Notes under the pieces: model-generated | Told to the model about the DNA's origin: nothing | The model's database searches: none | The model's input: only the letters and a program-made list of their open reading frames with translations | DNA from: Papilionanthe hookeriana x Papilionanthe teres | Taxonomy: Eukaryota > Streptophyta > Magnoliopsida > Asparagales > Orchidaceae | Reading direction: 5' to 3' | Length of the DNA: 64,000 bases | Assembly: GCA_022702705.1 (NCBI GenBank) | Contig: CM040423.1 | Coordinates: 126,098,295 to 126,162,294 of the forward strand | Shown here: positions 11,305 through 24,504 of the stretch, in pieces | Position numbering within the stretch: the first letter of the stretch is position 1 | How the letters are laid out: each line of letters begins with the position of its first letter | Program-made: the position numbers and the translations under genes

Positions 11305-14300
11305 TTTCTTATGTTGGAATGTTAGGGGAGTGGCCAACCCTGGCTCCCTTAGCAGAATTTTAAGTCTCAACAGGGTTCATAAATTTTGGGTTATTGTTCT
11401 TCTTGAACCTTTGGTGAAAAAGAATTTTGATAGATTTTTAAGGAGGTTTTCTGGTTTTTCTTTTGCCTCCAATTCTACTAATAAGATCTGGCTTTTTAGT
11501 AGGAAGGAGTTGAGAGTTGATATTCTTATTGATAATCCTCAATTCTTACATTTGCATTTTGAGCTTGATCAGTTCAAAGGATTTGCTACTTTTGTTTATG
11601 CTTCTTCTACTATTGCTGATAGATCTGAACTTTTGTCTCAATTGAAGGATATTGGTCAGAATATGGTTGAGGGTTGGATAGTGGGTGGTGATTTTAACTG
11701 CATTTTGCACCCTAGTGAGAAGAAAGGAGGAAGGAATCCTAATCTTCAAGATATGCTAAATTTTACTAACCAAGTTAGTGCTTGCTAATCTATTTGATAT
11801 TGGGTTTGAAGGTTCTCCATTTACTTGGAGAAGAGGTTCTCTTTATGAAAGGTTGGATAGAATCTTTACTAATCAACTCTGGATAGATATGTTTAGTCTT
11901 TCCAAAGTTAAGCACTTAGCTAGACTTGGTTCAGATCATGCTCCCTTGCTTGTTCAATTCTCTCATTTTACTAATACTAAACATCATGCTTTCAGATACT
12001 TAAATGTATGGTCTACTCACCCTACTTGTTATCAAGTTGTTAAGCATAATTGGATTCTCCCATCTAATTATTCTACTGCTAATCCTTGATTGAAGTTATG
12101 GCAACTTCATAAGTCAGTTGCTAAGGCTTTAATTAATTGGAATTGGACTGAATTTGGGAACCTTACAAATAATATTCAAAAAGCAGAAAATTTGGTGGCC
12201 CGAGTTGAATTCAAGTGGAAGATGGGAGGAAAACCGATAAAGATCTCATTGGAAGCTAATGTTTTGCCGTGATACCGCATTGCTATAGAAGAGCTCTTTC
12301 TTAAACGAAGTAGCGCTAGCTAACCATTTACTCCATGGAGATAGGAATTCAAAATTTTTTCATGCTATAATTAAGCATAGAAGATCCATTAATACAATTC
12401 AAAGAATTAAATCTACTAATAATTGCTGGCTTTCTACTTCTCAGGAAATTGGGGATGATGTTGTTCAACATTTTCAAAACCTTTTCTCTTATCAAGAAAC
12501 CAACTCTGATATCTTTTCTAATAAACTCATGCAAGCTGATTTGCAGTTGGCTAGGTAATTAAATCTATCCAGAATACCTAATGAGGATGAAATATTATCT
12601 TCCATCAATTCTTTCAGGCAAGAATAAGACAAATTGGTCCAGATGGTTTTACTCCTGATTTCTACAAGAAATTTTGGCAGATTATCAGGATGGATATTGT
12701 TGAGGCTATTAAGCTTTTCTTTCAGGGCATGGATCTTCCTAAGTATTTTGTATCCTCTTCAATTATTCTCATACCAAAGGATAAAAAGAAGGATTGTTAG
12801 CAGGACTTTAGACCTATTAGCATCACTTCAACCTTTTCAAAATCATCAAGCAAGCTTCTTGTGGCTAGAATTCAGCCTCTTATGGATACTTTAATCTCCG
12901 AAAATCAATCAAGCATTTGTTAAAGTAAGAAGTATTAGCGAAAATATATTGTTAGCTCAAGAAATGCTTACTGATATTGATAAGCCTTGTAGGGGTTCTA
13001 ATCTGATTTTTAAATTGGATCTTTCTAAGGCTTTTGATACTATAAGTTGTTCCTTTATTCTTAAAGTGCTTTATGCTAAAGGATTCGAGCTCGTCGCCGT
13101 GGACTCATTTCAAGGTGGTTAAGCATAATTACTATAGTTGTTCTCATTAATGGTGAGAGCAATGGGTTTTTTCAAGCGGTAGAGGCATTAAACAAGGAGA
13201 CCCCTTTCTCCTTATATCTTCATATTGGCTTTTGATTACCTTTCCAAGCTTCTTAATAATGTTCAGATCACTCACCCTTATACCCGGCTTCAAACACGTA
13301 TCCACTCAACTGATTTCCCACCTTGCATTTGCTGATGATGTCATAGCTTTCTGGAATGGTAGTAAGAATTCCATAAGATGTTTAATGAAGGTTTTGGATG
13401 AATTTGAAGAGGTCTCTGGTATGACTTTTAACAAGTCCAAGTGTCATTTTTTGTGCAGTTCTAAATTTAATGTTAATACCGAAAAGTGGATAAGCAGATT
13501 TCACCGGATTTAGGGAGGCTAAATATCCTCTTAAGTATTTGGGTTTTCCTTTAATCAAAGGTAAACTTAGACATTCCCACTATGATGATGTGGTATCTAA
13601 AATTTCTACTCAAATTCAATGTTGGACAAATTCATTTCTATCAAATGGTGGTAGAATCACTCTTCTCAAGTGTATTTTAACTACTTATCCTCTCTATATT
13701 CTTCAAATGATCAAGATGAAGAAAAGCACACAAAAATTACTGTCCATTATATTTAATAAGTTTCTTTAGGAAGGTCATCATAGACAAATGCATTGGACCA
13801 ATTGGGATAAAGTTCGTAAACCTATTGCTAGTGATGGGTTGGGTTTTAAGAGTTTTCAGCAAATCAGCTTTTCCTTTTATTGCAAGCAATGGATTAACTT
13901 TAGAGCCAAGAACTCCTTATGGTCTAAGTTTTTGCATGGGAAGTAATCGTTCTAATATTCATCCTAATCAAGTACAATTGAAGAATGGGGATTCAAATCA
14001 CCGGAAGCAATTACTCGAAAGTTAGAGAAGCAAGTTGAACAACTTTTTGTATGGGAGCTTGGGGATGGGCAAATTCATTTTTGGAGGGATAAGTGGATTT
14101 TTAATGAGTCTCTGATTGATCTTAATATTCATCATTCCATTCATCATCCCATTCGTAAGGTAGCTCGATTGTTGGATCAATTCAGAATGGGATACTGCTA
14201 AGCTTAGTAGTTGTATTGATTCTGCAACCCAAAAAAAGATTTTGAATATTCCTATTCAATCAGCCAAAAGAGATAAATTGGTCACAAAGATTCCACCTAA

Positions 14301-15358
14301 CCCAAGCTTGTCTAATTTCCTATTTAGAGGTACCTGTTCTACTAATGATTGGGGAAGAAGCTATGGAATAAATTCTTAACACCTTCCATATCTTTTTTCT
14401 GTTGGAGACTTTTCAGGAAGTTTCTTCCAACAGATGACATTCTAAAACTTAAGGGAATTCGTGGACCTTCGATTTGTCAATTTTGTTATGTTGATGAAGA
14501 ATCCATTCCTCACATATTTATAAGGTGCTTTGTTATTCAAGAGGTATGGAAATCTGTTTTGGATAATCTTGGGCTTTCTTTCAAATTTTTTTCATGGCTT
14601 AGTATTGAATTATGTTGGCAAGATTGGAAGGATTCTACTGATTATTACATTCCTCTTATTATCTTCTCGGTTTATATGGATGGGAAGGAATGATGCTATT
14701 TTCAACAACAAGGATTGCTCTACCCAAGCATATTATCGTGAATTGTTTATTTTATGTTCATAAGGATAGACAAATAATTAATTCCCAAAGAAATTTCTAT
14801 TATTAACAAGGTCAAGCTTGTTATTCGAGATTACCTAAGGCCCCTCGGGTTAAAATAAATTCCGATGGGAGTTTTTCTTCAATTGGTGCTGGAATTGGGG
14901 CTATTTGCAGGGATTATATTGGTAATTGTAATTAGTTTCTCTCTGCTTCTGTTATGGCAGATAACAGCCTTGAAACTGAAGTTATTGCTGCTTTTTGGGG
15001 TCTCAAAGCTGCCTTTCTTAATAAGCATAATTATATTCACATGGAGATGGATTCATTGCTTTTAGTAAAGATGTTGTTGAATGAAGTTGCTGTTCCATGG
15101 CACATTCTTACTTGGGTCAATATGATCCTCAAGTTATCCTCCAAGCTAGTTGTTATATGGAGTCATATTCATAGAGAGGCGAATCAACCTGCAAATTGGT
15201 TGGCCAAGAGAGCTTCTTCTAGGAAGGAAATAATTTGTAACTCAAGCTCTTCTTCAGAATTTTTATCTCCTTCTTTTTCTTTTTTTAGAACCCTTTTACA
15301 TGGGGACTTATTAGCCATTCCTCATGTCAGATGTTTTAAGACCTCCATTATTCAATAA
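11297..15358 (+). pseudogene. LINE E3 ORF2 (endonuclease, RT, zf-RVT, RNase H), heavily broken
   Basis: The endonuclease starts MINFLCWNVRG and keeps VGGDFNCI. A frameshift near 11780 leads to GSPFTWRRGSLYERLDRI and GSDHAPLL, followed by a stop at 12087-12089. RT begins with GPDGFTPDFYKKFW near 12640. It has a tryptophan-to-TAG stop near 12798 and later indels, but keeps the catalytic box as FADD (about 13328-13342). zf-RVT is at 14349-14693 (PSISFFCWRLFRKFLPTDDILKL). RNase H is at 14840-15358 with ETEVIAAFWGL, MEMDSLLLV and WSHIHREANQPANWLAKRA. At least eight lesions are visible. Confidence 0.9.
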
Positions 15359-15375
15359 AAGTTTTTTTTTAAAAA

Positions 15376-15388
15376 AAATATATATATC

Positions 15389-15472
<84 letters not shown>
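15376..15472. repeat. (TA)n microsatellite between LINEs E3 and E4
   Basis: Nearly pure TA of about 97 bases between the poly(A) end of E3 and the T run that is the complement of the E4 poly(A) tail. The two LINEs are thus tail to tail. Confidence 0.95.
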
Positions 15473-15475
<3 letters not shown>

Positions 15476-15493
15476 TTTTTTTTTTTGAGAAAA

Positions 15494-15511
15494 GGAGCAA
15501 CCACAGGCTCC
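15494..15511 (-). other. 3'-terminal stem-loop of LINE E4
   Basis: On the sense strand GGAGC pairs with GCTCC around an 8-base loop, about 10 bases before the poly(A) tail. E5 (33214-33229) and E6 (33639-33656) have a stem at the same place with altered but complementary bases. In many LINEs the reverse transcriptase recognises a 3' stem-loop; that role here is an inference. Confidence 0.6.
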
Positions 15512-15689
15512 CTACATGTTAAGACTTAATATCCAACTTTACAAATCAGCCTAAACCAAACTAAACAAAAAAATGGCCGCTACAAGACAAGCAGCCCAAA
15601 ATCCCCTTAAAACCTCTAGCACATATACTCATCTACAAAAATCAGAAAAGATAAAAAACAAAACAACCATCTGCTCCAACTAACCAGCC

Positions 15690-18600
15690 ATAGCCAAAAT
15701 CTCGAACAAGGTACATTCGTAGAGTCGTGGATTCAATAAAATTAGATATCAACCACTCGAAATGAGGGGCCTTAAAACGATCAGCTTCAATAAGGTAAGA
15801 TAGCCATGGAGGGATATCGGATGAGATAATAACTTCACAGGAGTGAAGAGCCCTCTTAGCAAGCTAATTAGCTGGTCTGTTGCCTTCTCTATAGATAAAA
15901 TTGAAATTAATATTAATGTGCTGAGTAAGTGCCTTGATTCTGGTGATCCAGCTGGCATGGTGCCACAGTGGGTGAAGGTTATTCGAGCATGTATCGAATG
16001 AGTAGAGCGAGTCACATTCCACCACAAAGTCTCTCCAATGCCAAGAAGTGGCCAGGTTGAGAGCCCAGAAAACTGCTAATAGTTCAGATTCCAGGGCATC
16101 AGCAACAATAATGGGAGTGTGGAAGAAGCTAATACATTGACCATCCCAGCTCCTGAAGAGACCCCCACAACCAGATCCATGATCAGAGAATGCCCCATCA
16201 GTATTAATTTTAATAATAGGGTATGTTGGAGCTTTCCAGTGTATTAACATGATTTTAGACTGCTTTGGATGGTCAGGCTGAGGAATGTTGAGGATGTTAT
16301 GATACTTCTTCAGAAGGATGAGCTTGCTCAAGTATGAGTGGCAATTTCCCACCACAGTTAGGACATTACACCCTTTGTCTTCATATTTTACACTATTTCT
16401 GTGCATCCAAATAAACCAAGCAAGGATGAAAGGGATATCCCCCACTTTAGCTTGATGCCAAGACAACCAACATGTGGATAACTCCTGCCACTCAAGATTA
16501 AGAGTATTGATCTTCATAAACTTAAGAACCTCCTTCCACACCTCTTGTGAGAAGCTGCAGCTAAAAAATAAGTGTTGAATAGTTTCAGCATTAACCCCAC
16601 ATAAGTAGCACTTAGATGGCCCTCTAAGCCCCTTGAGTTTAAGAATATCATCAGTTGGAAGGAGGTTGTGAAAAGTCCTCCAAATAAAGAAAGACATGGA
16701 GGGTGTCAAATACTTGTTCCAGACTTTCCTACCCCAATTGAAAGATGGCCGATTGAAAATGTTTAGGTAGATGTGTTTGGTAAGACTATGGAGTTTACCC
16801 TTTTGCCAAATGATTCTATCGGGTTTAGAATTATCAATAGGAATGGAGGCCACCTGAAGGGCGGAAGACTCGGTAAGCGGCTCCTGGAGAATAGTGGGAG
16901 ACCAATGCGAGTTGTCCCAAGCACTGGCAACAGTGAAACTGCTCGTTTAATAATATGAGGGAGGGCTATCTTCATCTCAGGAGGGCACCAGTTATCTTGC
17001 TAAAAGAGCACTTTCCCATTTCCAAGTTCCCAATAATAAAGTGAATCAGCAAGGTCTCTATTCAGGAGCATATGTTTCCATATCCTGGAGATACCAGGTT
17101 TGATTTGAACCAAGTTGGGGTGGCTATCTTTACAATATTTCCCTTTCATAAAGATAGCCCACAAGGAATGTTGCTGTCTGAATTGAATCCAAAGTTTACA
17201 AAAATTGACTTTCTACAGGTGTTGTAATCCCTTGAATCCCAAACCACCGGCCTCAATAGGTTTAGCAAGTTTCGCAGCTAGCCCAGGTGCATCCGCTTCC
17301 TTTGCCTGCACCATAAGAATGCGTTAAAAATTCTTTCAATTTGGATTCTAGAGCTCTTCGTCATGCGAGTCATTTGAAGGACATAATTTGGGAATGTTGT
17401 TAGTATACTGTACAAGCAATGTAATTCTACCACCTGTAAGATAGGAAAGAATTTGCCCGATTAGATAACTGGGTATTGAGTTTACCTATAATTTCCTCAA
17501 AGTGCAGCTGTTTGGATCTGCCCTTAATAAGAATCAACCCCAAATATTTCAATGGAAGAGTAGCTTTAGAGAAACCAGTATAATTAGTGATCCAATGAGA
17601 TAAATCAGCATTAATGCGCTGGGAAAAACCAACTCACACTTAGCATTGTTAAAATGCGGACTGAAACCAGTTGGAATTGTTTCAGGCAACTAATAACTTT
17701 TTTGACAGCAATCTTTGAGGCCCTAGAAAATATCATTAGATCATCAGCAAATAAAAGGTGAGAAATAATTACATCAGACCTGTGGTGGTAGCTGGCATAA
17801 TGAAAAGGGGAGATCTGAGTCTCAATAAGCCTGGAAAGATAATCCATAACAATGATGAAGATGGAGGGGGATAGTGGATCTCCCTGTTTCAGCCCTCTGG
17901 TAGCTTGGAACCCACCCCAACTCTGGCCATTGATCAGAATATAGTGGTTATTAAATTTCAGCCATCTTTTTATCAGCCTACAGAATTCAGGAGTGAAACC
18001 CCTTATGTGTAACACCTGGAGAATGAAATTCCAATCCAAAGTATCATAAGCTTTCTTAATGTCCAGCTTATAAATTAGATTGCCTCCCCTACAATGTTTG
18101 TCAAGGTCAAGCATTAATTCTTGAGCAAGAAGGGCATTATCAGCAATAGATCTTCCTTTAACAAAAGCTGATTGGTGGGGACTAATGATCTTGTTTAGAT
18201 GTGGCTGTAATCTTCCAACAATCACTTTGCTAATCAATTTACCGATGACGAGTAGTGAGGCCGATTGGTCCGTAATGGTTCCATGATTTTGGAGCAGTGG
18301 TTTTGGGGATAAGCACAGTGGTAGATGTGTGGAAGTATTGTGGGAGATCAAAGCCATTAAAAAAGCCTTGGATAGCATCAGATACCTCATTTTTACAGAT
18401 TGCCCAGGTTTTCTTATAAAAATCTGCATTATACCCATCAGGGCCAGCCACCTTAGAACTGTCAATGGATTGTAATGCCAACCAAATTTCCTTTTGGGAA
18501 GGGATATCAGTAAGCTTAAGGGTGTTGGTATACTAGTAGACATCATTAAGCAAGTTGCTGTCAATATGGTTACTTGAGCAGTGTTGGAAAGTCAGCAGCT

Positions 18601-19773
18601 TTTGAAAATATTTGACAGCATTGTTAGCAATATCAGTGCCATCCCTTAGCAATGTCCCCTGATCAGTTATGATAGAAAGTATGGCATTGCACTTCCTTTT
18701 ATACTTGATACATGCATGATAATACTTAGTGTTCCTATCTCCCTCCTTAAATTTGTTTATAGAGGCTTTCTGTCTAAGTATCTGCTCTTGCCAGTTTAGA
18801 TAAGTAAGCAACTTCTCTTGAGTAGTGACAAAATCTTTAAACTTATTCTCATCCCCTTGGGCTTCAAGTTCAGCATTATTCACTTCCATTTCAGCCTTTA
18901 TGACCCCCTGAAACACATCACCAATAGTCTCCCAGTTCCAATTTCTCAAAGCTCTGACCAGCTGAATTTGTAGGTTTTGAAGTTTAATAAAAGGATTAGA
19001 GTTAGAACTACCTCTCCAGTTATCCTGAATAAAAGTATTAAATTTAGGATGACTGGACCAGAAGTTCATATATCTAAAAGGTGGGGGAGTGTTGTGGGTT
19101 TTAGGTGTGGAAATGGTGATAAGAAGTGGTTTATGATCAGAACCAGCAAAGTTAAGATGGGTGATGGTGGTGTTTAGGAAATTTTGATGCCATGAGTCAT
19201 TAGCCAGAAAACGATCCAATCTCTCCCAAATTGCACCTCTCCTCCAAGTAAATTGGCTGCCTTGAAATCCCAGATCAAATAAACCCGCCTTGTTGATCCT
19301 GTCATTAAATTCGGTAATCATATTCCGGTTTGGAACTCTTCCTCCCAGACTTTTCGAAGTTGAAGCAATACAGTTAAAGTCACCTCCCACAATCCAGCTG
19401 AGTGTCTCCACCTTACTTATTTCAATAATCTCATTCCAAAGGGTTGTTCTATCAGTCTTGGTGCATCCAGCATAAACGAAAGTGGCAGCAAACTTCATAC
19501 CATCTAACCTGAAATGGAAGTGAACAAACTGTGGATGATCAATCTAAACAGACCAGAAGAGCTCTTTTCTGCAGATTAACCATATTTTATTGTTGGAGTT
19601 AGCAAAAAAAGTGCATCCAGGGAATTTGGAGAGTATTTTGTCTTGCTTTTTGTATACCATAGGTTCCAAGATGATCATACACCAGAGTTGGTGTTTCTTA
19701 TATAGGTGAATTAATCTTTTTATTGAATGGGAGTGAGCCACCCCCTAATATTCCAACACGGACAATTGATCAT
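15690..19773 (-). pseudogene. LINE E4 ORF2 (endonuclease, RT, zf-RVT, RNase H)
   Basis: It starts MINCPCWNIRG at 19773. A one-base loss in a G run about 12 codons later shifts the frame. The endonuclease then runs with one in-frame TAG (about 19543) and keeps VGGDFNCI and SDHKPLL. One TAG at 18533-18535 interrupts an otherwise open run to 18239 (SIDSSKVAGPDGY). After a frameshift the RT continues to 17611 with FVKGRSIADNALLAQEL, GGFQATRGLKQGDPLSPSIF and an intact FADD box. zf-RVT and RNase H are open from 16853 to 15864 (CYLCGVNAETIQHLFFSC; D, E and D of RNase H present in INTDGAF, ALESELL, VECDSL). The His seen in WSHI of the sister copies is replaced. Confidence 0.92.
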
Positions 19774-21006
19774 CGTGGGGTTTGGGGTTTGGTGATGAGT
19801 GGTTAGAAAGAGATCTAGAACGTGTTCGACTCTTCCCTCGAGCAGTCCTCTAGAGGAGTCCTTGGGGAGCTTCGGGGTTTTTGTTATCGGGTCTCTCCGG
19901 ATCTTGGGCCGCCAAATTCCGAAGATCATTGGCCAATTTTTCTTTTTCTTTGACTTTTGTATTTGCCATGCCGCTTCCATTATCCTTTGCTCCTTATCTA
20001 TATGTGGCTGAGGTAGAGTAACATGTCTTGGATGAATTTCATTCTCCCCCAATGGTTCCAGTGAGCTCAGCTCTTCACCTTGGATATGAATCCCATCATT
20101 AGAAGCATCTGGCAGTGACACCATGTCACTAGAAATCACCTGAGGTGCTGAAGTTTCCACTCGATACAGCTTCGATGCCTGAATTGTCACCACTTTCTCT
20201 TTAGCTGGTTTCTTAACAGGGGGCTTGAGCCTATAACATTTCTCCTTTAGATGGCCAAACATCCTGCAGTGCTGGCAGTATACAGGTTTATTTTCTAGGA
20301 CAACCTCTTGCCAGAACCCCTCTCCATCATCTGAAGTGGAAATCCATATTTTATCAATCTCTGGTAGAGAAACATCTCTTTCAACCAGAACTTTTGCTGC
20401 TGCTGGGATGCCCATGTCATGTGTTGGAGAATCAACTCTCATAGGTGTTCCCAATGCCCTACTAATCTGAAATATAGCATTTGTATGGTATAGCTGGATT
20501 GGTAGGTTTGGGAGAGTAAACCATAGAGGTTTCAAAGGAAGCTCTTTAGCTGGATCAAATCCTGGATACCATTTAATTAGCTTCATGGAGGAGTTTTTAA
20601 TTTGCATCACCTGTAAACCCAACACTCTTGTATAATCTTCCTCCTTAGAAAGCCTAATGAGCAGATGCTTACCATCCATCACCCCTAGCTTCCACTGACC
20701 CACCAACTGAAAGTTCTCAAAAAACTTCCTGACCAATTCCATTTTAGGATGTCCAAACTGGAATTGTCCAACAATAGTAAATTTAATAGCATCTGCCATT
20801 GAGATCATTTCCTGTGAGGTGAACAAAACTGCTGGTTGACCATCCTTAGAACCCAGGGGTCTAACCAAAGGGCATTCTGCTCTTCCAGCAGCAGCATCAT
20901 GTAGGATTTGAGGGAATGTCAGGTGTTCCACAGATTTTGATAAGATACCTTTACTGAGAGCAGAAGCATAAGTTGGGGGATCTTTGGATGCACTGGAACT
21001 AGCCAT
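19720..21006 (-). pseudogene. LINE E4 ORF1 (DUF4283 plus CCHC knuckle), runs in frame into ORF2
   Basis: ATG at 21006 (MASSSASKDPP) is preferred over an upstream in-frame start because it matches the other ORF1 starts after the 5' UTR. It is open for about 428 codons. DUF4283 shows LTFPQILHDAAAGRAEC and LKPLWFTLPNLPIQLY, and the knuckle is CQHCRMFGHLKEKC, followed by a lysine-rich linker. Unlike the other copies there is no TAA across the ORF2 start: the frame passes through the ORF2 ATG at 19773 and stops at 19720. I call it a pseudogene only because the natural stop is lost; the domain itself is unbroken. Confidence 0.85.
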
Positions 21007-21269
21007 AACCAGTTCCAAAACAAAGTGGCAGCAAGAGTCACCAGCCACCAAACCAATGGAACAGTAACACAATTCAAAAAAGAAGTAGCCCGGGAAGATT
21101 CAACTCAAAGCCTCTACACCAAACCGACTCCTCAGAGGAAAGTCACCACTCACCAGCCCACCAAGGTACCACACCACCACTGGAAGCCTTCAGCAGACAC
21201 CAGCCGCTGCCCAACCAGGGCCATTACAGCCCAAACCCTAGCAGAGCATCTCTCTCTACAGCTGCCATC

Positions 21270-21330
21270 TCTATATATTATATATGTATATATATATATA
21301 TAAACATATATACATATATATATATATAAT
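21270..21330. repeat. (TA)n tract at the 5' end of LINE E4
   Basis: About 60 bases of TA with CATA and GTATA interruptions between the E4 5' end and a TG-rich stretch (21331-21348). Confidence 0.9.
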
Positions 21331-21348
21331 TGTGCGTGTGTGTGTGTG

Positions 21349-21650
21349 GGAAAAAATTAGGTGCAGAACACGTACACAGAGCTGCGTACATAAATGGGGT
21401 GTAAATGGGGTACATAGAGGTTACAAGGAGGTTATATCTACATTATAACCTACTGTAACCTATTTGGAACCCCCTTGTAACCCCTGTAACTATGTTTATA
21501 TTTTCATATATTGGTAGTTTCCAGGCGGGTTACAAGGGGATTATAAGTAGGTTACAGAGGATTATAACACGGATACAATCACATTGTAACCCCCTTATAC
21601 ACGTTTACATATGCAGCTCTGCGTACGTGTTCCACACCCAATTGTTTTCC
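21349..21650. mobile_element. Short inverted-repeat MITE, MULE-like
   Basis: A 302-bp sequence whose two ends are imperfect inverted copies for about 45 bases: left GGAAAAAATTAGGTGCAGAA and right (complement) GGAAAACAATTGGGTGTGGA, both continuing into ACACGTAC(A/G)CAGAGCTGC. The flanks GTGTGTGTG and ATGTGTTTG agree at 7 of 9 positions, as for a 9-bp target duplication of the Mutator type. Inside are repeated GGTTACAAGG and GTAACCCCCTTGTAACC words that extend the symmetry. There is no coding capacity. An hAT origin is possible if the duplication is 8 bp. Confidence 0.75.
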
Positions 21651-21689
21651 ATGTGTTTGAGGGTGTGTGTGTATATATTTATTAAAATA

Positions 21690-21951
21690 ATATTAAAATT
21701 ATAATATATTTAAATAAATATGTTTAGATTAATATTTAAAATATATTTAATTAAATTAAAATATATAACTAATAAATATAATAAAAAATTTATTAATTAA
21801 ATACTATATTTAAATTAAATTTTCAAATATTTTTATAAAATTATTAAATTTATTTAAGTTAAATATTAGTATAATTTTATTTAATTATTAAAATAAAAAA
21901 ATGATTATAACTAATATTTAATTTATATATTTTAACTAATTATACATTATT

Positions 21952-22002
<51 letters not shown>

Positions 22003-24473
22003 TTAAAAAATAATTAAATACTATATATTAATTAAATTTTTTAAATTAGTATTTAATTAATTTAAGTTATATATTTGTGTAAATTTCTTTAATTTTAAAT
22101 ATATAATAATTAATATAACTATTATTTATTATTTATATATATATATATTTATATTTATATTTTTATTATATTAATTTAATTTAATAATAATTTTATACTA
22201 AATAATTATATAAATTTAACTTATAAAATTATATTTTTTTAAACAATCATAATAATAAAATTAAAATAAACTTTATTAAATTATTTAATACTTTATATTT
22301 ATATTTATTAAAAATATTTATTAAGTATTAATAATAAAATAATTACAATATACTTTTGTTAAATTATTAAAATATAATTTATATTTATTAATTTAAGAAA
22401 ATATGTTGAGATAAATTTAAATTATAATATATTTAGATTAATATGTTTAGATTAATATTTAAGATATATTTAAATAAATTAAAATTTACAATTAATAAAT
22501 TTATATAAATAATTTTTATTAATAAGTTATGTTTTATTAATTATTAATTTTATAATTTAAATAACAATTAAGTACTATATATAAATTAATTTTTTTAAAT
22601 ATTTTTATATAACTATTAAAATAATTTAAATTATATATTTGTATAATTTTCTTTCATTTTAAATATATAGCAATTATTATAACTAGTATTTAACTTTTTT
22701 AAATATTTTTATGTGATTAAATTATTATTTTACTAATATATTTTAATAATAATATTAAATAAATAAAATAATAGTTAAATAAATATTTATTAATATTAAA
22801 ATTATAATAATAATATACTTTATTAAATTAGTAAAATTTATTTTATAAGTATTAATTTAACTATATTATATCTATGTATATATGTATATCTATCTATTTT
22901 AAATAATTTTTATTTATAATTGAATGTCTTCTATAATAATTTTAAAATTTAAATAATAATTAAATACTATATATAATTAATTTTTAAAATATTTTTTATA
23001 ACTAATATTTAATTTTTAATATATATTTATAAAACTTAATTATTATTATGCTAATATAAGTCAATAGTAATATTAATTAAATATAATGTTAAATTAAAAA
23101 AATTACAAATTTAATATTAAATAATTATATTTATTAAAAATTTATAATAATATAATTCTAATATAATTTATCAAATTATTAAAATTTAATTTATAATTAT
23201 GAAATTAACTATATTATACCTATTTATATATGTATTTCTATCTATATATATTTATAAATATATATAATTATATTTAAAATAATATATAAAATGTAATATA
23301 TTTAATTAATTTTTATTAGTAAATAAATTTATTAATAATTATAAATTTTATAATTCAAAAAATAGTTAAATATAATATATAAATTAATTTTTAAAATATT
23401 TTTTATATAATTATTTAATTAATTTTAGTTATATTTTAGTATAATTTTCTTTAATTATAATTATATAATAATAACTATAAAATATTTAATTTTTTTATAT
23501 ATATTTGAATAATTAAATTTTTATTATATTAATATAATATAATAATAATATTAAGTAAATATAATTTGAAATTAAATATTATATAAATTTAATAATAAAT
23601 AATTATATTTATTAAATGTTTATGAAAATATAATTATAACATACTTTATTAAATTAAATTTTAAAATAATATATAAATTATAAGTTTTTTTTTTAAAAAA
23701 TTAGTTTAGATTAATATTTAAAATATATTTAATTAGATTAAAGTATATAACTAATGAATATATTTAAATAATTCTTATTAAAAATTAAATTTTTATTAAT
23801 TATTAATTTAATAATTTAAGTAATTATTACAACATACTATAAATAAATTAATTTCTTAAAATACTTTTTACATAAGTATTTAATTAATTTAATTTAAATA
23901 TTTGTATAGTTTTCTTTAATTATAAATATATAATAATTATCATATCGAATATTTAATTTTTTTATTATTATTAATATAAATAAATTATTATTATACTAAT
24001 ACAAATTAATGATAACATTAAATAAGCAATTTATTAAATTAAATAAAAATAAAAATTTAATATTATTTAACTATATTTATTAAATACATTTATTAGGTAT
24101 TAATAATAAATTTATGAAATATTTTATTAAATTATTAAAATTTAATTTATATTTATTAATTTAACTATATTAAATGTATGTATATATTTATATTTATCCA
24201 TATATACATATATATACATATATAATTAAACAATATAAGTTTAGATTAATTTTTATAATATATTAAATTAAATTTAAAAAATAATTAATAAATAAATTTA
24301 AAAGTATTTATTATTATTTAAATGTATAATTAATAATTAATTTTTTGATTTAAATAATAATTAAATACTAAATTTAAATTACTTTTTTCTAATTAATAGT
24401 TTAATTAATTTATATTAAATATTAATATAATTTTATTTAATTATAATATAGAAAAATTATTATAATTAATATT

Positions 24474-24504
<31 letters not shown>

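Larger units (their letters stand above)
9660..15375 (+). mobile_element. LINE E3 (L1-type), full length but degenerate
   Basis: A plus-strand LINE of about 5.7 kb bounded by (TA)n on both sides. The 5' UTR (9660-9805) contains two CCCGGGC words also seen in the other 5' UTRs. Its proteins are a subfamily distinct from E1/E2 and from E4-E6. The 3' end reads AATAAAAG, then a T run and an A run, then TA. It carries more stop codons than E2, so it is probably older. Confidence 0.92.
15473..21269 (-). mobile_element. LINE E4 (L1-type), full length, least damaged
   Basis: A minus-strand LINE of about 5.8 kb with (TA)n at both ends. The 5' UTR (21269-21007) contains GCTCTGCTAGGGTTT, matching E2. 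ORF1 is unbroken. ORF2 has few lesions in its first 1.5 kb. The 3' UTR (about 15690-15480) ends in a small stem-loop and a poly(A) run. E4, E5 and E6 form one subfamily by the shared KLKGLRGPS(K/C)C zf-RVT text and 3' end. Confidence 0.93.
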
